Positions 16,929 to 26,524 of a DNA stretch of 64,000 bases are shown here, in pieces. The notes under the pieces are model-generated. The model saw only the letters and a program-made list of their open reading frames with translations. It ran no database searches and had not been told where the DNA came from. The stretch covers positions 1-64,000 of the forward strand of contig NZ_FONG01000025.1 in assembly GCF_900112845.1 (NCBI RefSeq). The letters are read 5' to 3'. The position numbers were made by a program, and so were the translations under genes. Numbering within the stretch: position 1 is the stretch's first letter; every line of letters begins with the position of its first letter. The DNA comes from Actinacidiphila alni. GTDB taxonomy: Bacteria > Actinomycetota > Actinomycetes > Streptomycetales > Streptomycetaceae.

Positions 16929-18100
16929 ACACGCCGTTGGTGCGTATCGCGCTCCCCAAACTGTTTCTATGGAGCGAGGCGGCTCGCATCCAGGAGTACC
17001 CGGAGGCGGCGGCCCGTGCCGAGCCAGGCCGCGTCTATTCACGGGCCGATCTCGAGCGCGTGGTCTTCGACATCGCTCCCACGATGCAGTTCAGGGGCGG
17101 GGCGCCGCGCGGCAAGGGGACCGACGGCGTCATCAACACGTACGGGATGGAGCGCAGCGGCGCCCGCTACCGCATCAACGGGATCAGCCTCTTCGAGCGG
17201 GTCGACAAGGGCCTCCGGGCCACCGCGGAAGGCGTCGCGCTGGGGAAGGCGTTTCGCGAGGCGGACGCTGACGTCGACTGGGCTCGCGCCCTCGCGAAGC
17301 AGCTGCTTCGACGTGAGCCTCGCGCGCGCTTGGTGATCGGGCTTTGCGTTGCGGGCTGGCAGCTGGGAGTTGAGGCACCGGGCGGTATCCCCACGGGCGC
17401 GGTGTCGCTCACGTCGCCCGAGGGCGATGTCCTCGAGATCGCACAGCGCAACTGCGACGGCTTCAACATGCTGCTGCGCGACAACGCCGAGCTCGCCCTC
17501 GGGCCGTGTTGGCGCACTGACCTCTCGGCTCTGGGCGAAACCGCGGCGGTCGTGTGGGAGGGCGTCCAGGGTGGAACACCCTCGACGAACGACCTACCGA
17601 CCGCGCTCAAGAAGGCTCTGGCCGTGTTCTTCCACATCCGAGCCTTCGATGGTGGTCCCTCGACCTGGGGCCTGGACGCCGGTGGACTCGCTGGTGCGCT
17701 GGCGGTGGAGAACCTCGTCGAGCTCGGATTCGAGGGAGCAGCGCCTGTGCGGCTGACCGACGACGAGGCGTTCGCGCGGGCGCTTCGCGATTGCGCGGAC
17801 TCCGAGGACTTTCTCATCGTGAGTCAGCTCAGCGAGCGCTTCGGCGAGCTCCTTCAGGTGCCGGACGAGGATCGAGCCGTCGTCCTCGACAGCTACATCC
17901 GGACGGCGATGTACCACGAGCAGCTGCGATTGCTCGACCGCCACCCAGGACAGCCCCGCATGGGACGAGGGCTGTTCGGCGAGCCCGGCGCACGTCGCGT
18001 CCGCATCGACTTCACGCCCCTCTACAAGACCATGAACGTCGAGACTGCGGAGCAGACCCCCACGGGTTCCTCCAGGGAGATGCAGGGAGAAGACCGATGA
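16925..18100 (+). CDS. unrecognised 391-residue protein of defence operon
   Basis: Start at ATG 16925, the codon overlapping the previous stop. An in-frame extension upstream exists but lies inside the winged-helix gene. The N-terminal region carries a basic GGAPRGKGTDGVIN loop and RSGARYRINGISLF. The middle is mixed alpha/beta with a GLCVAGWQLGVEAPGG segment. No Walker, nuclease or methylase motif is seen and I recognise no family. It directly precedes the giant ATPase, so a partner or substrate-adaptor role is the best guess. Confidence 0.5.
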   Translation: MNTPLVRIALPKLFLWSEAARIQEYPEAAARAEPGRVYSRADLERVVFDIAPTMQFRGGAPRGKGTDGVINTYGMERSGARYRINGISLFERVDKGLRATAEGVALGKAFREADADVDWARALAKQLLRREPRARLVIGLCVAGWQLGVEAPGGIPTGAVSLTSPEGDVLEIAQRNCDGFNMLLRDNAELALGPCWRTDLSALGETAAVVWEGVQGGTPSTNDLPTALKKALAVFFHIRAFDGGPSTWGLDAGGLAGALAVENLVELGFEGAAPVRLTDDEAFARALRDCADSEDFLIVSQLSERFGELLQVPDEDRAVVLDSYIRTAMYHEQLRLLDRHPGQPRMGRGLFGEPGARRVRIDFTPLYKTMNVETAEQTPTGSSREMQGEDR

Positions 18101-21100
18101 CCATCACCAAACCGTGGGCCGCCAAGGGGGTCGCACTTTATCCGCCTTCCTTCTCCATGGTGGGCCAGAACCAGGTGTTCAACGCACTCCACCAATTCCG
18201 CCGATCCTTCTGGGACGGTGCCGCGAACGACATCGCCGGCTTCTTCATCGCGTTCGGCGACTGGGGTCTGGGCAAGACACGGCTTGGCTACGAGCTCATC
18301 GCGGAAGCGACGGGCCACGTCGACCGGTGGCTACTCAACAAGAACGAGTACGTCATCCCGCCCTTCCATCAGCCAGACAAGAAGCCGCGTGTGCTCGAGC
18401 CGGCGCTGCAGGATGGCATCCTGCCGCTCTACATCCGCTACAGCACCGTGTGCGACGACGCGCTCGACGCTGCGACGTGGGTGGCTCGCCTGGCGGTCGA
18501 AGCCCTGCGGCACACGTTGCGCGCCGACCCTGCCGCTGGCGGGCCGCGGGACCTCTACGAGGACCTCAAGGCGGCGATGCAGGCCAAGGGCGTGAACCTG
18601 AAGGCGCTCTCGCTCGTCGACGACGACACGCGATCGTTCGAGGATCGGCTTCGCGATGCGAAGAAGGTCTTGGGCGATGCTGGCCTGAACCACCTCTGGA
18701 TCATCGTCGACGAGGTCGAGACGCCCGGTGACCTGAAACGGGGCCTTCGCGAGGACACGCAGACCAAGGTCGACGACGAGTACCTCCTGATGGTCTCGGA
18801 GGTCATCAAGCACGAGAACTGGCGAAACCAGCATCCGGACGTGAACTTTCTGCTGCTGTGCAGCGTGGGCATGCGCGACCAGATCCGTATCGGTCCGAAC
18901 TTGCGCCGAGCGAGCTCGGTCACGATCGAGCCGAACCAACTGACCGACGTGCAGAGCTACGTCGACCACATTAAGGGCGGTCTGGTCGACCCGCACGCCG
19001 TCGAGTACCCGGTGGGGACGCTCGAGGGCGCGTTCCTTTCGGCCAACCGGAACTTCGGCTGGCTGAACGTGATCATGTCGTCCATCCACGAGACGTACGC
19101 CCGGCACATGGAGCGCGGCTACCGCTCGAGTGCGTGGGAGCTCCTGAAGGACTTTGCCAAGACCGATGCCCGGGCCAAGCATATCTTCAACGACGACGCC
19201 GTCCTCCCCCTGCTCGGCAAGGTAACCGGGGTCCCCGAGCAGGAGCTGGAGCGGCTCGTGTACGGCCAGCTGCCGGCTCCGGTCGGCGGGGCGGCGAAGG
19301 CGGCGTTGACCGAGGAGATGGCCGATGCGCTGCTCGCCCACGAGGTCGCGGGCCGCGGACACGCCTTCGCGGAGCTCTTTCAGGTTCACATCGACGAGCG
19401 CGCGCTCGCGAACGAGCTGACCCGCCCCGAGTTCGGCTTCAAGGCGCAGGAAGGGAAGACGGATACGTACTTCACCCCGACCTGCGAGGTGTCCGTCGTC
19501 GGACTGCTCGAGGCATTGCGAGCGTTCTCCGTTGCGGTCGGGGGAGCCCCGGGCGCCGCTGGTGACTTCGTCGTCTACGCCGACCTGGAGAAATGGGGCG
19601 AGCAGCTGGCGGCGCTCTACCCGCGAGAGGGCATCGAGTTCGCGGCCGAGTCGCTCCACCGCATCTTCTCGAAGGCGGAGTACCGGGTCGACGGGACTCG
19701 GTTCATAGGGATGTCGTTCCGGCTTTGGCGCGAGTTCAACAAGCTCCTGGTCTCGGCGGCTGAGAGTGTTCGCTTCTTCAGGGACGGCAAGTACGAGGCT
19801 TCGCTCGACGAGTACGTCCGCGGCATCAGTCAGACGAAGGCGAAGCGCGGGACGGCGATCTGCCTTGGCCTCGCGAAGCTCCTCGACGACCACCTCAAGG
19901 ATGAGGCCACCAAGCACATCTCGGGGCTCAAGGACGTTCCGCACAAGGCGCTCACCTCCGCGTTTGGCTCGCCGTCGCTCGACGGGCTTCGGGTCACGCC
20001 GGATGGTCGGTGCACGGTCGTGTACTGCCTGGACGCGCAACAGACCCTCGACAAGCTGCGCGCCTACATCGGCCTCGAGCGGGTCCACCCGATCCTCGTC
20101 CTGTTCCCGGCAGGCGCGGACGTGGCATCGTTCGAGCAGCAGCTCGATACGTCGCCGGCCCTTCGCCGCTGCGTACTGACGCGGCGCCTCGTGTCGCAGG
20201 AGGAGGAGTTCCTTCTCAAGTACTCGGGCCGGGGCTCCGCCTACAACCCCCACGAGGCACGCCTGAGCAAAGTCGCGAAGGGGCTCGAGGGTTCCTACCG
20301 CGACGAGTGGCAGGCGAAGAGCCGGGAGTGGGCGAACGGACTCCGCAAGACCGGCTACCTCCTCGCTCCCATCTGGAGCCGCAAGACCGGCAGCAGCACA
20401 GCCGATTTCGCGAAGGGCTACCGCTACATGTTGGCGAACGACTGCTCGCTCGATGCAGCCGTCGACACGGCCGGCGGACCCCTGAATAACGTGGAGTTCG
20501 AAAACTGCCGGCAGGCGGCGAAGAAGAACATCGATCCACCTGTGGCGTGGAAGTACGGCGACCTCCTCGGCGTGCTGACGACCGACGGCAGCCTGCTTCC
20601 GAAGGTGCCCCGGTGCTTCTTCGCGCTCCTCCAAGAGCTCAAGACGCAGTCGGCGGTGAGCAAGCTCGCCAACAGCTTCTTTTTCGCGGTGCCCGACAGC
20701 GAGATGAAGGCACCGCAGCAGCTCGAGCAGATCCTCGAAGTGCTCATCGGCATCGGGCTCGTCCGTAAGAAGAACGACCTCTACAAGGCTGTCGACCGGA
20801 CGATGCTCGAGAGCCGCCGCCAGTCGGCGTCGACCTGGCTCGAAGGGGAGTGCAAGGACTCGGTCAAGACGCTCACCGACCTGTTCCCGACGCAGGCCAG
20901 CATTCTGCTGAACAACAACTACCCCACGGCCAAGCAGCAGCTGGTGACGGCGGAAAGGAAGATCCAGCAGGTGAGCTCGGACCACCTGACCGCTGACATC
21001 GACAGCCTGACCGAGAGATCGCTCAAGACGATCGTCGCTCAGGTCCTGGACATCGAGGAGCGCATCCTCGGTGTGTGCCCGCTTGAGATAGGCGAGACGA

Positions 21101-22176
21101 CGCTCCACTTCGACTGCTCGCCGCCGCGAATCCCGTCCTACGAGACCCGGTATTCGACGCTCTCGCTGTGGGAACGCGTCACCTTCCTGGCGTGGCTGAA
21201 GAAGACGTTCCTGGCTACTCGGGACGAGATGATCGAGGAGATCGACCATCTGCTAGGCGAGGCGGCCACGCTCGATGAGGCCGAGGGCCATCCGTTCCCC
21301 ATCGCCCCGGTCACGCTGCCGCTCAAGGCCATCAAGTCCGAACTCGAGAACGCAGTGAAAGGGCCCGCCGCGGCAGGCACGAAGACGCGGATGGCGACGA
21401 TCCCGGTCGCGTCCTACACGCTGATGATCGACCAGTACCTGGTCAACTCGCAGTACGAACACTCGTGGAAGCGCATGGACGCGCTGAGGGACCTGATCAG
21501 CAAGGAGCAGCCCGGTAGCTTCTTCGCGCAGTTCAAGAAGCTCCATGAGCAGTGGGCGAAGGCGGTCAAGGACTACAAGGCCGCCGCCTCCGCATGGCAG
21601 TCGCTGGGCGACTTCACGGCCGACGCTCCGCAACTGGTGCAGGCATCGCTCAACCCGCTCAAGCTCGAGGTCCAGAAGTTCCGCGGCCTCGTGGAGGGAG
21701 GCCTGAAGCAGCAGGTGCAATCGCTGATCGATCAAGTGGCAGAGACCGAGCTCTTGAAGAGCCTGGAGACCGAGGTCGTCGCGACCGCCCAAGCGGTCCA
21801 GCGGCTCCCGCAGGAGGTCACAGAGAAGCTCGACGAGCTCAAGACGCAACTCCGGCAGGTGATCCGCGAGAAGGAACTGCGCGCGCTCAACCGGGTCCTG
21901 AAGTCGAACAGGAAGGCCGCCAAGGCGGAGCCGACGCCGGCTGCGACTTTCGGGGCCACGAAGGCGCGCTACGAGGCGTTCAACAGCGAGGTCTCCCAGG
22001 AGGGCGCAGGCTTCTTTGAGGGTGCTGGCAAGGGCCTCCACTTCGGTCTGTGGGTCGATATCTCCGGCGATCTGGAGGCCGGCGCCTACGACGAAGACCA
22101 CCACCCGGACCACGCCGACGCGATTCGCGAGCTCAAGGAGATGAAGCTCATCCGCTCGAAGCTGGAGCTCCGATGA
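18097..22176 (+). CDS. giant P-loop ATPase with C-terminal coiled coil (BrxC/PglY-like)
   Basis: 1359 residues from ATG 18097 (ATGA overlap); a longer in-frame frame reads back into the previous gene and is rejected. The Walker A is GDWGLGKTR (about 54-62), the Walker B candidate is LWIIVDEVE (about 200-208), and a sensor-like FLLLCSVGMRDQ stretch follows. The remainder is a large helical body. Residues about 1190-1290 are a predicted coiled coil (heptads through QVQSLIDQVAETELLKSLET). Size, N-terminal P-loop and absence of other enzymes recall BrxC/PglY ATPases of BREX and the large ATPases of MADS-type systems. It is the largest protein of the operon and probably its motor or sensor. Confidence 0.75.
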   Translation: MTITKPWAAKGVALYPPSFSMVGQNQVFNALHQFRRSFWDGAANDIAGFFIAFGDWGLGKTRLGYELIAEATGHVDRWLLNKNEYVIPPFHQPDKKPRVLEPALQDGILPLYIRYSTVCDDALDAATWVARLAVEALRHTLRADPAAGGPRDLYEDLKAAMQAKGVNLKALSLVDDDTRSFEDRLRDAKKVLGDAGLNHLWIIVDEVETPGDLKRGLREDTQTKVDDEYLLMVSEVIKHENWRNQHPDVNFLLLCSVGMRDQIRIGPNLRRASSVTIEPNQLTDVQSYVDHIKGGLVDPHAVEYPVGTLEGAFLSANRNFGWLNVIMSSIHETYARHMERGYRSSAWELLKDFAKTDARAKHIFNDDAVLPLLGKVTGVPEQELERLVYGQLPAPVGGAAKAALTEEMADALLAHEVAGRGHAFAELFQVHIDERALANELTRPEFGFKAQEGKTDTYFTPTCEVSVVGLLEALRAFSVAVGGAPGAAGDFVVYADLEKWGEQLAALYPREGIEFAAESLHRIFSKAEYRVDGTRFIGMSFRLWREFNKLLVSAAESVRFFRDGKYEASLDEYVRGISQTKAKRGTAICLGLAKLLDDHLKDEATKHISGLKDVPHKALTSAFGSPSLDGLRVTPDGRCTVVYCLDAQQTLDKLRAYIGLERVHPILVLFPAGADVASFEQQLDTSPALRRCVLTRRLVSQEEEFLLKYSGRGSAYNPHEARLSKVAKGLEGSYRDEWQAKSREWANGLRKTGYLLAPIWSRKTGSSTADFAKGYRYMLANDCSLDAAVDTAGGPLNNVEFENCRQAAKKNIDPPVAWKYGDLLGVLTTDGSLLPKVPRCFFALLQELKTQSAVSKLANSFFFAVPDSEMKAPQQLEQILEVLIGIGLVRKKNDLYKAVDRTMLESRRQSASTWLEGECKDSVKTLTDLFPTQASILLNNNYPTAKQQLVTAERKIQQVSSDHLTADIDSLTERSLKTIVAQVLDIEERILGVCPLEIGETTLHFDCSPPRIPSYETRYSTLSLWERVTFLAWLKKTFLATRDEMIEEIDHLLGEAATLDEAEGHPFPIAPVTLPLKAIKSELENAVKGPAAAGTKTRMATIPVASYTLMIDQYLVNSQYEHSWKRMDALRDLISKEQPGSFFAQFKKLHEQWAKAVKDYKAAASAWQSLGDFTADAPQLVQASLNPLKLEVQKFRGLVEGGLKQQVQSLIDQVAETELLKSLETEVVATAQAVQRLPQEVTEKLDELKTQLRQVIREKELRALNRVLKSNRKAAKAEPTPAATFGATKARYEAFNSEVSQEGAGFFEGAGKGLHFGLWVDISGDLEAGAYDEDHHPDHADAIRELKEMKLIRSKLELR

Positions 22177-23081
22177 AAGCGCGCATCGTCGAGGCACAGG
22201 CTGACCTGTTCGAGATCGGCGTCCTCTCGCAGACGGCAGAGGTCGAGAGCGTTCCCATGGATCGGCTCCTGGCTGATCCGTCGGGGCCTCCGCTCGTCGT
22301 CGTCGGTGGGTTGCTGGATGTCGAGCGGCTCGTCGACATGCGCAAGCTATCGTCCGCGCTCGCGCGGTCGCGGGTCGCCGTCATCGTCGTGCCGCCGTTC
22401 ACGGATCTGGTCCTCGGCCGCTACTTCGAGACGCCGGTCCAGCTGGGAGCCCGACGCCGCGCCGCGGATTCGGCTGCTCGCATGACCGACGGTGCGCTCG
22501 AGGAGGTCCTCGGCGGAGAGGTGAAGGTCCGGTCGGACCACTTCTTCGACACAGTGCTCGGCGCAGGCGTGCTCGCCGTGGATGCCCAGAACAAGCCCGT
22601 GCTCCTCCGGTACCAGGCGACCAACACCGCGGGTCCGGTGTTCTTCTCCGCGCTCCAGCTGCTTACCTACACGGCGCTGACCGACGAGGCGCATCGCCAG
22701 AGCCTGCTTGGGCACCTCTTGTCGTGGACTCCGTCGATCACGGCGGAGGCCAGGGAGATCGCACGGCGGCCGTCGAGCCCGCCGAAGGCCGAGGCAGTCG
22801 GCGAAGGGGTACTCGTCCCCGTTGTGCTGCTCCTTGCGGCCGGCGGCCCACAGACAGCAGAGCTCCTGCGATCTCGAGCCGGGGCGCTCCTTGGGGTGGA
22901 CCTGAGCGCAAATGACGTCGGTCGAGCCATCGAGGAGCTCACGCGTCAGGGGCTCGCGGCCTCCGGTGCGTCGGCACCGAGCGATCGCGGGGCTCTCGTC
23001 CGGTTTCTCGAGGGGCGCGGGATGCACGCGTACCTGCGTGAGCTCAGGGCACTGCTTGCCTCAGAGGAGACGACGACATGA
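22173..23081 (+). CDS. unrecognised 302-residue protein before NurA-like gene
   Basis: ATG in a 4-bp overlap. Residues 35-75 alternate strand and helix (PPLVVVGGLL, then RVAVIVVPPFTDLVL), like a Rossmann/flavodoxin-type fold. Residues 240-300 end in a winged-helix-like pattern (DVGRAIEELTRQGL, then RGALVRFLEGRG). No catalytic motif is recognised. It lies between the giant ATPase and the NurA/HerA pair and may connect them. Confidence 0.5.
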   Translation: MKARIVEAQADLFEIGVLSQTAEVESVPMDRLLADPSGPPLVVVGGLLDVERLVDMRKLSSALARSRVAVIVVPPFTDLVLGRYFETPVQLGARRRAADSAARMTDGALEEVLGGEVKVRSDHFFDTVLGAGVLAVDAQNKPVLLRYQATNTAGPVFFSALQLLTYTALTDEAHRQSLLGHLLSWTPSITAEAREIARRPSSPPKAEAVGEGVLVPVVLLLAAGGPQTAELLRSRAGALLGVDLSANDVGRAIEELTRQGLAASGASAPSDRGALVRFLEGRGMHAYLRELRALLASEETTT

Positions 23082-24217
23082 AGAGCATCGAGCTGGCTCG
23101 CGCACTCGCCGCGGCAATGAGCCTGCGGCTTCCCGGCACCGCCGGGAAGATCGCCAACAAGATGCGGTACATCGACTCGAAGGCTCCGCTCTTCGTGCGT
23201 GGCGGCATCATCCGCAGCGTCGAGTCGCGCCGGTTCGATCGCGTCTACGCCGTCGGCGTTTCCTCCAAGAGCCGGAGCATGCCCGCCCTGGGCGGCATTC
23301 TCTATGGAGCTGCAGCGCTCCGTCATGACATCGTCGTGTCTGGCAACCAGGTGACGGAGGGCTTCCAGGACAGCCGCGTCGACATCAACGACATGAACTT
23401 CCTGGACGCGTCCGAGCGACTTGCGTGGAAGGAGTACGTCCTCGTCTACCAGCTCCTGACGGACCTGCTGGATTCGGATACGAAACCGGATGTCATCTTC
23501 GTCGACATCCCGCTCCTTGTCCCGCGTGCCGAGCAGAGTCTCAGCCTCGCCGAGCCCGACGTCGAGGAGGAGTGGTGCGAGCTGATTGAGGTGATGGAGG
23601 CGTTCTGGCAGCGGTTCCTGCCGTCCATCTACCCGAACGACCCGAACGGTCCGTTCCTCGTCTCGCTTCAGTCGCGCCGCGACCTCAACGCCGCCGTCTT
23701 GAACGCGCTCCGTGAGAAGGGATCGGCGGGTTCCCCCGAGGCGATCGGCAGCGAAGCGCTGGACCTCGTGCAAGTCGAGTGGGTGCAGCTGCGGCGGGTC
23801 GGTATTCTCCGCTTTCTCCGTGGTGCCCTGCGCGCAGGGCATCGGACGGCCGCCTACTACTACGAAGCGCTGGGACGCCAGATGAAGCGCTTCGAGCCTC
23901 GGACGGTCGCGAACCACGGGCTCATCGGCTTCCACATCCAGGTCGGCCTCAGAACGCCGATCTGGAAGATCGAGACCGTCGGTGCTCCGGGGCAGTGGGA
24001 CTCCGAGGCCCTCGACAGGCTGGCCAGCATCACCGCCTTCCTGACGCTGAACGACAACCCGCGGATGAAGCCGCTGCCGCTCTGGTACGCCGAACAGCTC
24101 GTGATGATGCCGCGCGAGGTCCTGTCCGGCTACCTTCGTTCGACCCTGGGCATGCTCAAGGACCGTGCCGTTGATCGAGCCTGGCTCGAGGGCGTCGACA
24201 CCATGGATGAGGAGTGA
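23078..24217 (+). CDS. NurA-like nuclease
   Basis: 379 residues (ATGA overlap). It precedes a HerA gene, as NurA commonly does in archaea and in bacterial defence loci. The sequence has RFDRVYAVGVSSKSRSMPAL, the equivalent of the NurA strand with a Lys-Ser segment, DVIFVDIPLL in the place of the (L)DG(S/P)L acidic motif, and a closing NPRMKPLPLWYAEQLVMM stretch near the position of NurA's final conserved motif. NurA is a Mn-dependent 5'-3' exo/endonuclease driven by HerA. Divergence is high, so catalytic competence is unproven. Confidence 0.6.
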   Translation: MKSIELARALAAAMSLRLPGTAGKIANKMRYIDSKAPLFVRGGIIRSVESRRFDRVYAVGVSSKSRSMPALGGILYGAAALRHDIVVSGNQVTEGFQDSRVDINDMNFLDASERLAWKEYVLVYQLLTDLLDSDTKPDVIFVDIPLLVPRAEQSLSLAEPDVEEEWCELIEVMEAFWQRFLPSIYPNDPNGPFLVSLQSRRDLNAAVLNALREKGSAGSPEAIGSEALDLVQVEWVQLRRVGILRFLRGALRAGHRTAAYYYEALGRQMKRFEPRTVANHGLIGFHIQVGLRTPIWKIETVGAPGQWDSEALDRLASITAFLTLNDNPRMKPLPLWYAEQLVMMPREVLSGYLRSTLGMLKDRAVDRAWLEGVDTMDEE

Positions 24218-24219
24218 GC

Positions 24220-25914
24220 ATGTTCCGAGACGACGAAAACTACATTGGCAAGCTGGTCGGCAACACCGGGGAACCCAACAAGCTGACGATCGCGCTGCGT
24301 ACGAGCTTCTCGGCGCGGCGTGGGGAGTTCGTGCGGGTCGCGCACCAGGAGCGCGAGTCGGAATCGCTGCTCGACGTGCTGGGCCGCATCGTGGGGCTCT
24401 CGCGGTCGAACATCCTGTTCAGCCCAGCGCTCGGCGAAGGGATCAGTGAAGTCGAGCTGCTGCCGCAGTCGCGGCTCTCGGGCGAGACCGTGTATGCGAC
24501 GCTCGAGCTGGTCGGCTACAAGGATCCGTTCACCGGCGAGATCCGGATACCCCGACGGCCCCTGACGCCGGGGACGAAGGTTTACGGAGTCGACTACGCG
24601 TTCCTCACGAGCTTCTACGAGTTTTCAGAGGACACCAGCATCCATCTGGGCAACCTCGTCGGCTATGAGAAGGGCGAGAACATCGTCCCGGTCTTCCTCG
24701 ACGCGAACACCTTGGTGACCGAGCACCTCGCCGTGCTTGCGATGACCGGCTCGGGGAAGAGCTACACCGTCGGGCGCGTCATCGAGCGGCTGGTCTCGCA
24801 GCTCAACGCGTCGGTCGTGGTCTTCGACCCGCACGGCGAGTACGGCAAGGCCTTCCGAACCGGCAAGCTCAACTTCAACGACCGGCTCGACAAGGTCGAG
24901 GATCCTCGGGACCGGCAGAAGCTCGCCGAGATCCAAGACGCCCTCCAGCAGCTGCAGGACCGCGGGGGCGGCATCAAGGTCTACACGCCGCAGCTGCGGA
25001 GCTTCGACGAGAAGTACGCGGGGAAGAACATGCGCCTCGCTCTTCAGCTCGACCACTTCGACGTGGACGAGTTCTCTGGTGTGCTCCCTGGACTGACGGA
25101 GCCGCAGCAGCGCGTGCTCGACGTCGCGCTCCGCTACTGGAAGGAGAACATCGACGAGCCTCGCGACATCCAGGAGCTCTTCGCGGTCCTCGATGATCTC
25201 GACCGCCTGAAGGAGTGGGTGACGGAGTCCGGCAGCCAGGGCGAGGCCAACGCGCTCCGCGGAGGGAGCGCCAACATCGCTGCCATCCGCCTTCGGCGCA
25301 TGATCAACGAGGCGCAGAGCTTCTACTCGCGCGCTGCCGGTGAGCCGTTCGACGTCTATGAGATGGTCGGCGACGACAATGCCGAGGCCGGACGGCTCTG
25401 CATCATCGACCTCCAAGGGCTCTCGAACACGGCGCGGCAGGTCATCGTCGCGCTCATCTCGAGTGAGCTGATGAAGGCGGCGGCCGACAAGCAGCGCCCG
25501 ACCCGACCGGTGTTCATTGTCTACGAGGAGGGGCACAACTTCGCGCCCGCCGGCGAGGCTGCGATCTCGAAGAACATCATCAAGCGCATCGCGGCCGAGG
25601 GCCGGAAGTTCGGCGTGGGCTTCGCCATCGTCAGCCAGCGTCCGAGCAAGCTCGACTCCGACGTGACGAGTCAGTGCAACACTATCGTCGCGATGCGCAT
25701 CAAGAACCCGGACGACCAGCGGTTCATCCAGAAGACCTCCGACTACTTCTCTGCAGCGGACCTGGCAGAGCTCCCGACGCTGTCGACCGGTGAGGCGCTG
25801 ATCTGCGGACGGGCGATCATCGCGCCGCTCGTCGTGAAAGTCGGCACCAAGGCGCTCGTCCACGGCGGTGAGTCACCGCGCGTGTGCGAGCGCTGGGGGA
25901 GGCCGGGAGGATGA
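24220..25914 (+). CDS. HerA-type hexameric DNA translocase
   Basis: 564 residues from ATG 24220, which has AGGAG five bases upstream; a GTG at 24214 in a GTGA overlap is the alternative. An N-terminal HAS-barrel (GKLVGNTGEPNKL.. to about 110) is followed by the FtsK/HerA ATPase core with Walker A MTGSGKSYTV (about 175), FDPHGEYG, Walker B LCIIDLQGLS (about 395) and VYEEGHNFAP with the sensor region VSQRPSKLDSDV. HerA pumps double-stranded DNA into its nuclease partner, here the NurA-like product. HerA proteins drive several anti-phage systems. Confidence 0.9.
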   Translation: MFRDDENYIGKLVGNTGEPNKLTIALRTSFSARRGEFVRVAHQERESESLLDVLGRIVGLSRSNILFSPALGEGISEVELLPQSRLSGETVYATLELVGYKDPFTGEIRIPRRPLTPGTKVYGVDYAFLTSFYEFSEDTSIHLGNLVGYEKGENIVPVFLDANTLVTEHLAVLAMTGSGKSYTVGRVIERLVSQLNASVVVFDPHGEYGKAFRTGKLNFNDRLDKVEDPRDRQKLAEIQDALQQLQDRGGGIKVYTPQLRSFDEKYAGKNMRLALQLDHFDVDEFSGVLPGLTEPQQRVLDVALRYWKENIDEPRDIQELFAVLDDLDRLKEWVTESGSQGEANALRGGSANIAAIRLRRMINEAQSFYSRAAGEPFDVYEMVGDDNAEAGRLCIIDLQGLSNTARQVIVALISSELMKAAADKQRPTRPVFIVYEEGHNFAPAGEAAISKNIIKRIAAEGRKFGVGFAIVSQRPSKLDSDVTSQCNTIVAMRIKNPDDQRFIQKTSDYFSAADLAELPTLSTGEALICGRAIIAPLVVKVGTKALVHGGESPRVCERWGRPGG

Positions 25915-26522
25915 TGGGTGACCGCTGGACATCACCGGCGGACCTGGTGTTCGAAGGGCTCACCAACCGCCAACTGATGGTCGAGCACTTCCCGATGCTG
26001 CTCTCGGGGATCCCGGACATCGGGCTCACAGTGCACTCGCACTTCCTCACGGTCCTGGCCACCGCGGGGCAGTCGCAGGGCTACTCCGCCGTGGCGGAGT
26101 GCCCGATCTGGTGGGCCCGCGACAACGGCCTCGGAGACGTGCGCGCGGACTCCGTGTGGTTCGAGAAGCACTCGGGCGAAGCCTCGCTCGCGTTCGAATT
26201 CGAGAGGTTCGAGCGCGGTGACGAGGGGAAGCTGAGGGGCAAGGTCGAGAACCTAGCGATCGCGTCGACCACGTCCCCGAGCTTGAAGCTGTGTGTCCTG
26301 ATCTACTGGGTGCGCAGCGGCTCGGCTCCGCGCAGCATGGACGCCATAATTGCAACCTACCGCGAAGGGTTCAGGCGTCGTGGCAGTGACGTGGACCCGG
26401 CACGGACACCGTTGATGATCATCAAGTGCGTGATGCGCCCCGCTCCCGATTCCGAACGTCTCGTGTTCGGCGAGTTCCTGCGCGACGAGCGCAACGAGCG
26501 GCTCGCCTTGGGGAGGGCGTAG
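25911..26522 (+). CDS. possible PD-(D/E)XK-like protein
   Basis: 203 residues; ATG 25911 overlaps the HerA stop by 4 bp. The centre reads GDVRADSVWFEK, then about 10 residues later LAFEFERFE followed by KLRGKVENLAIA. An Asp before a strand, an E-x-E strand and a Lys helix are reminiscent of the PD-(D/E)XK nuclease core. No named family is recognised. If the reading is right, this is a second nuclease of the system; otherwise it is a small accessory protein. Confidence 0.45.
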   Translation: MMGDRWTSPADLVFEGLTNRQLMVEHFPMLLSGIPDIGLTVHSHFLTVLATAGQSQGYSAVAECPIWWARDNGLGDVRADSVWFEKHSGEASLAFEFERFERGDEGKLRGKVENLAIASTTSPSLKLCVLIYWVRSGSAPRSMDAIIATYREGFRRRGSDVDPARTPLMIIKCVMRPAPDSERLVFGEFLRDERNERLALGRA

Positions 26523-26524
26523 TC

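Noticed and set aside
18331..21249. A 972-codon open frame on the minus strand inside the giant ATPase gene
   Set aside because: It is the antisense shadow of high-GC coding DNA: Arg/Leu/Val-rich with no domain, while the plus frame has clear Walker motifs and overlaps with neighbours.
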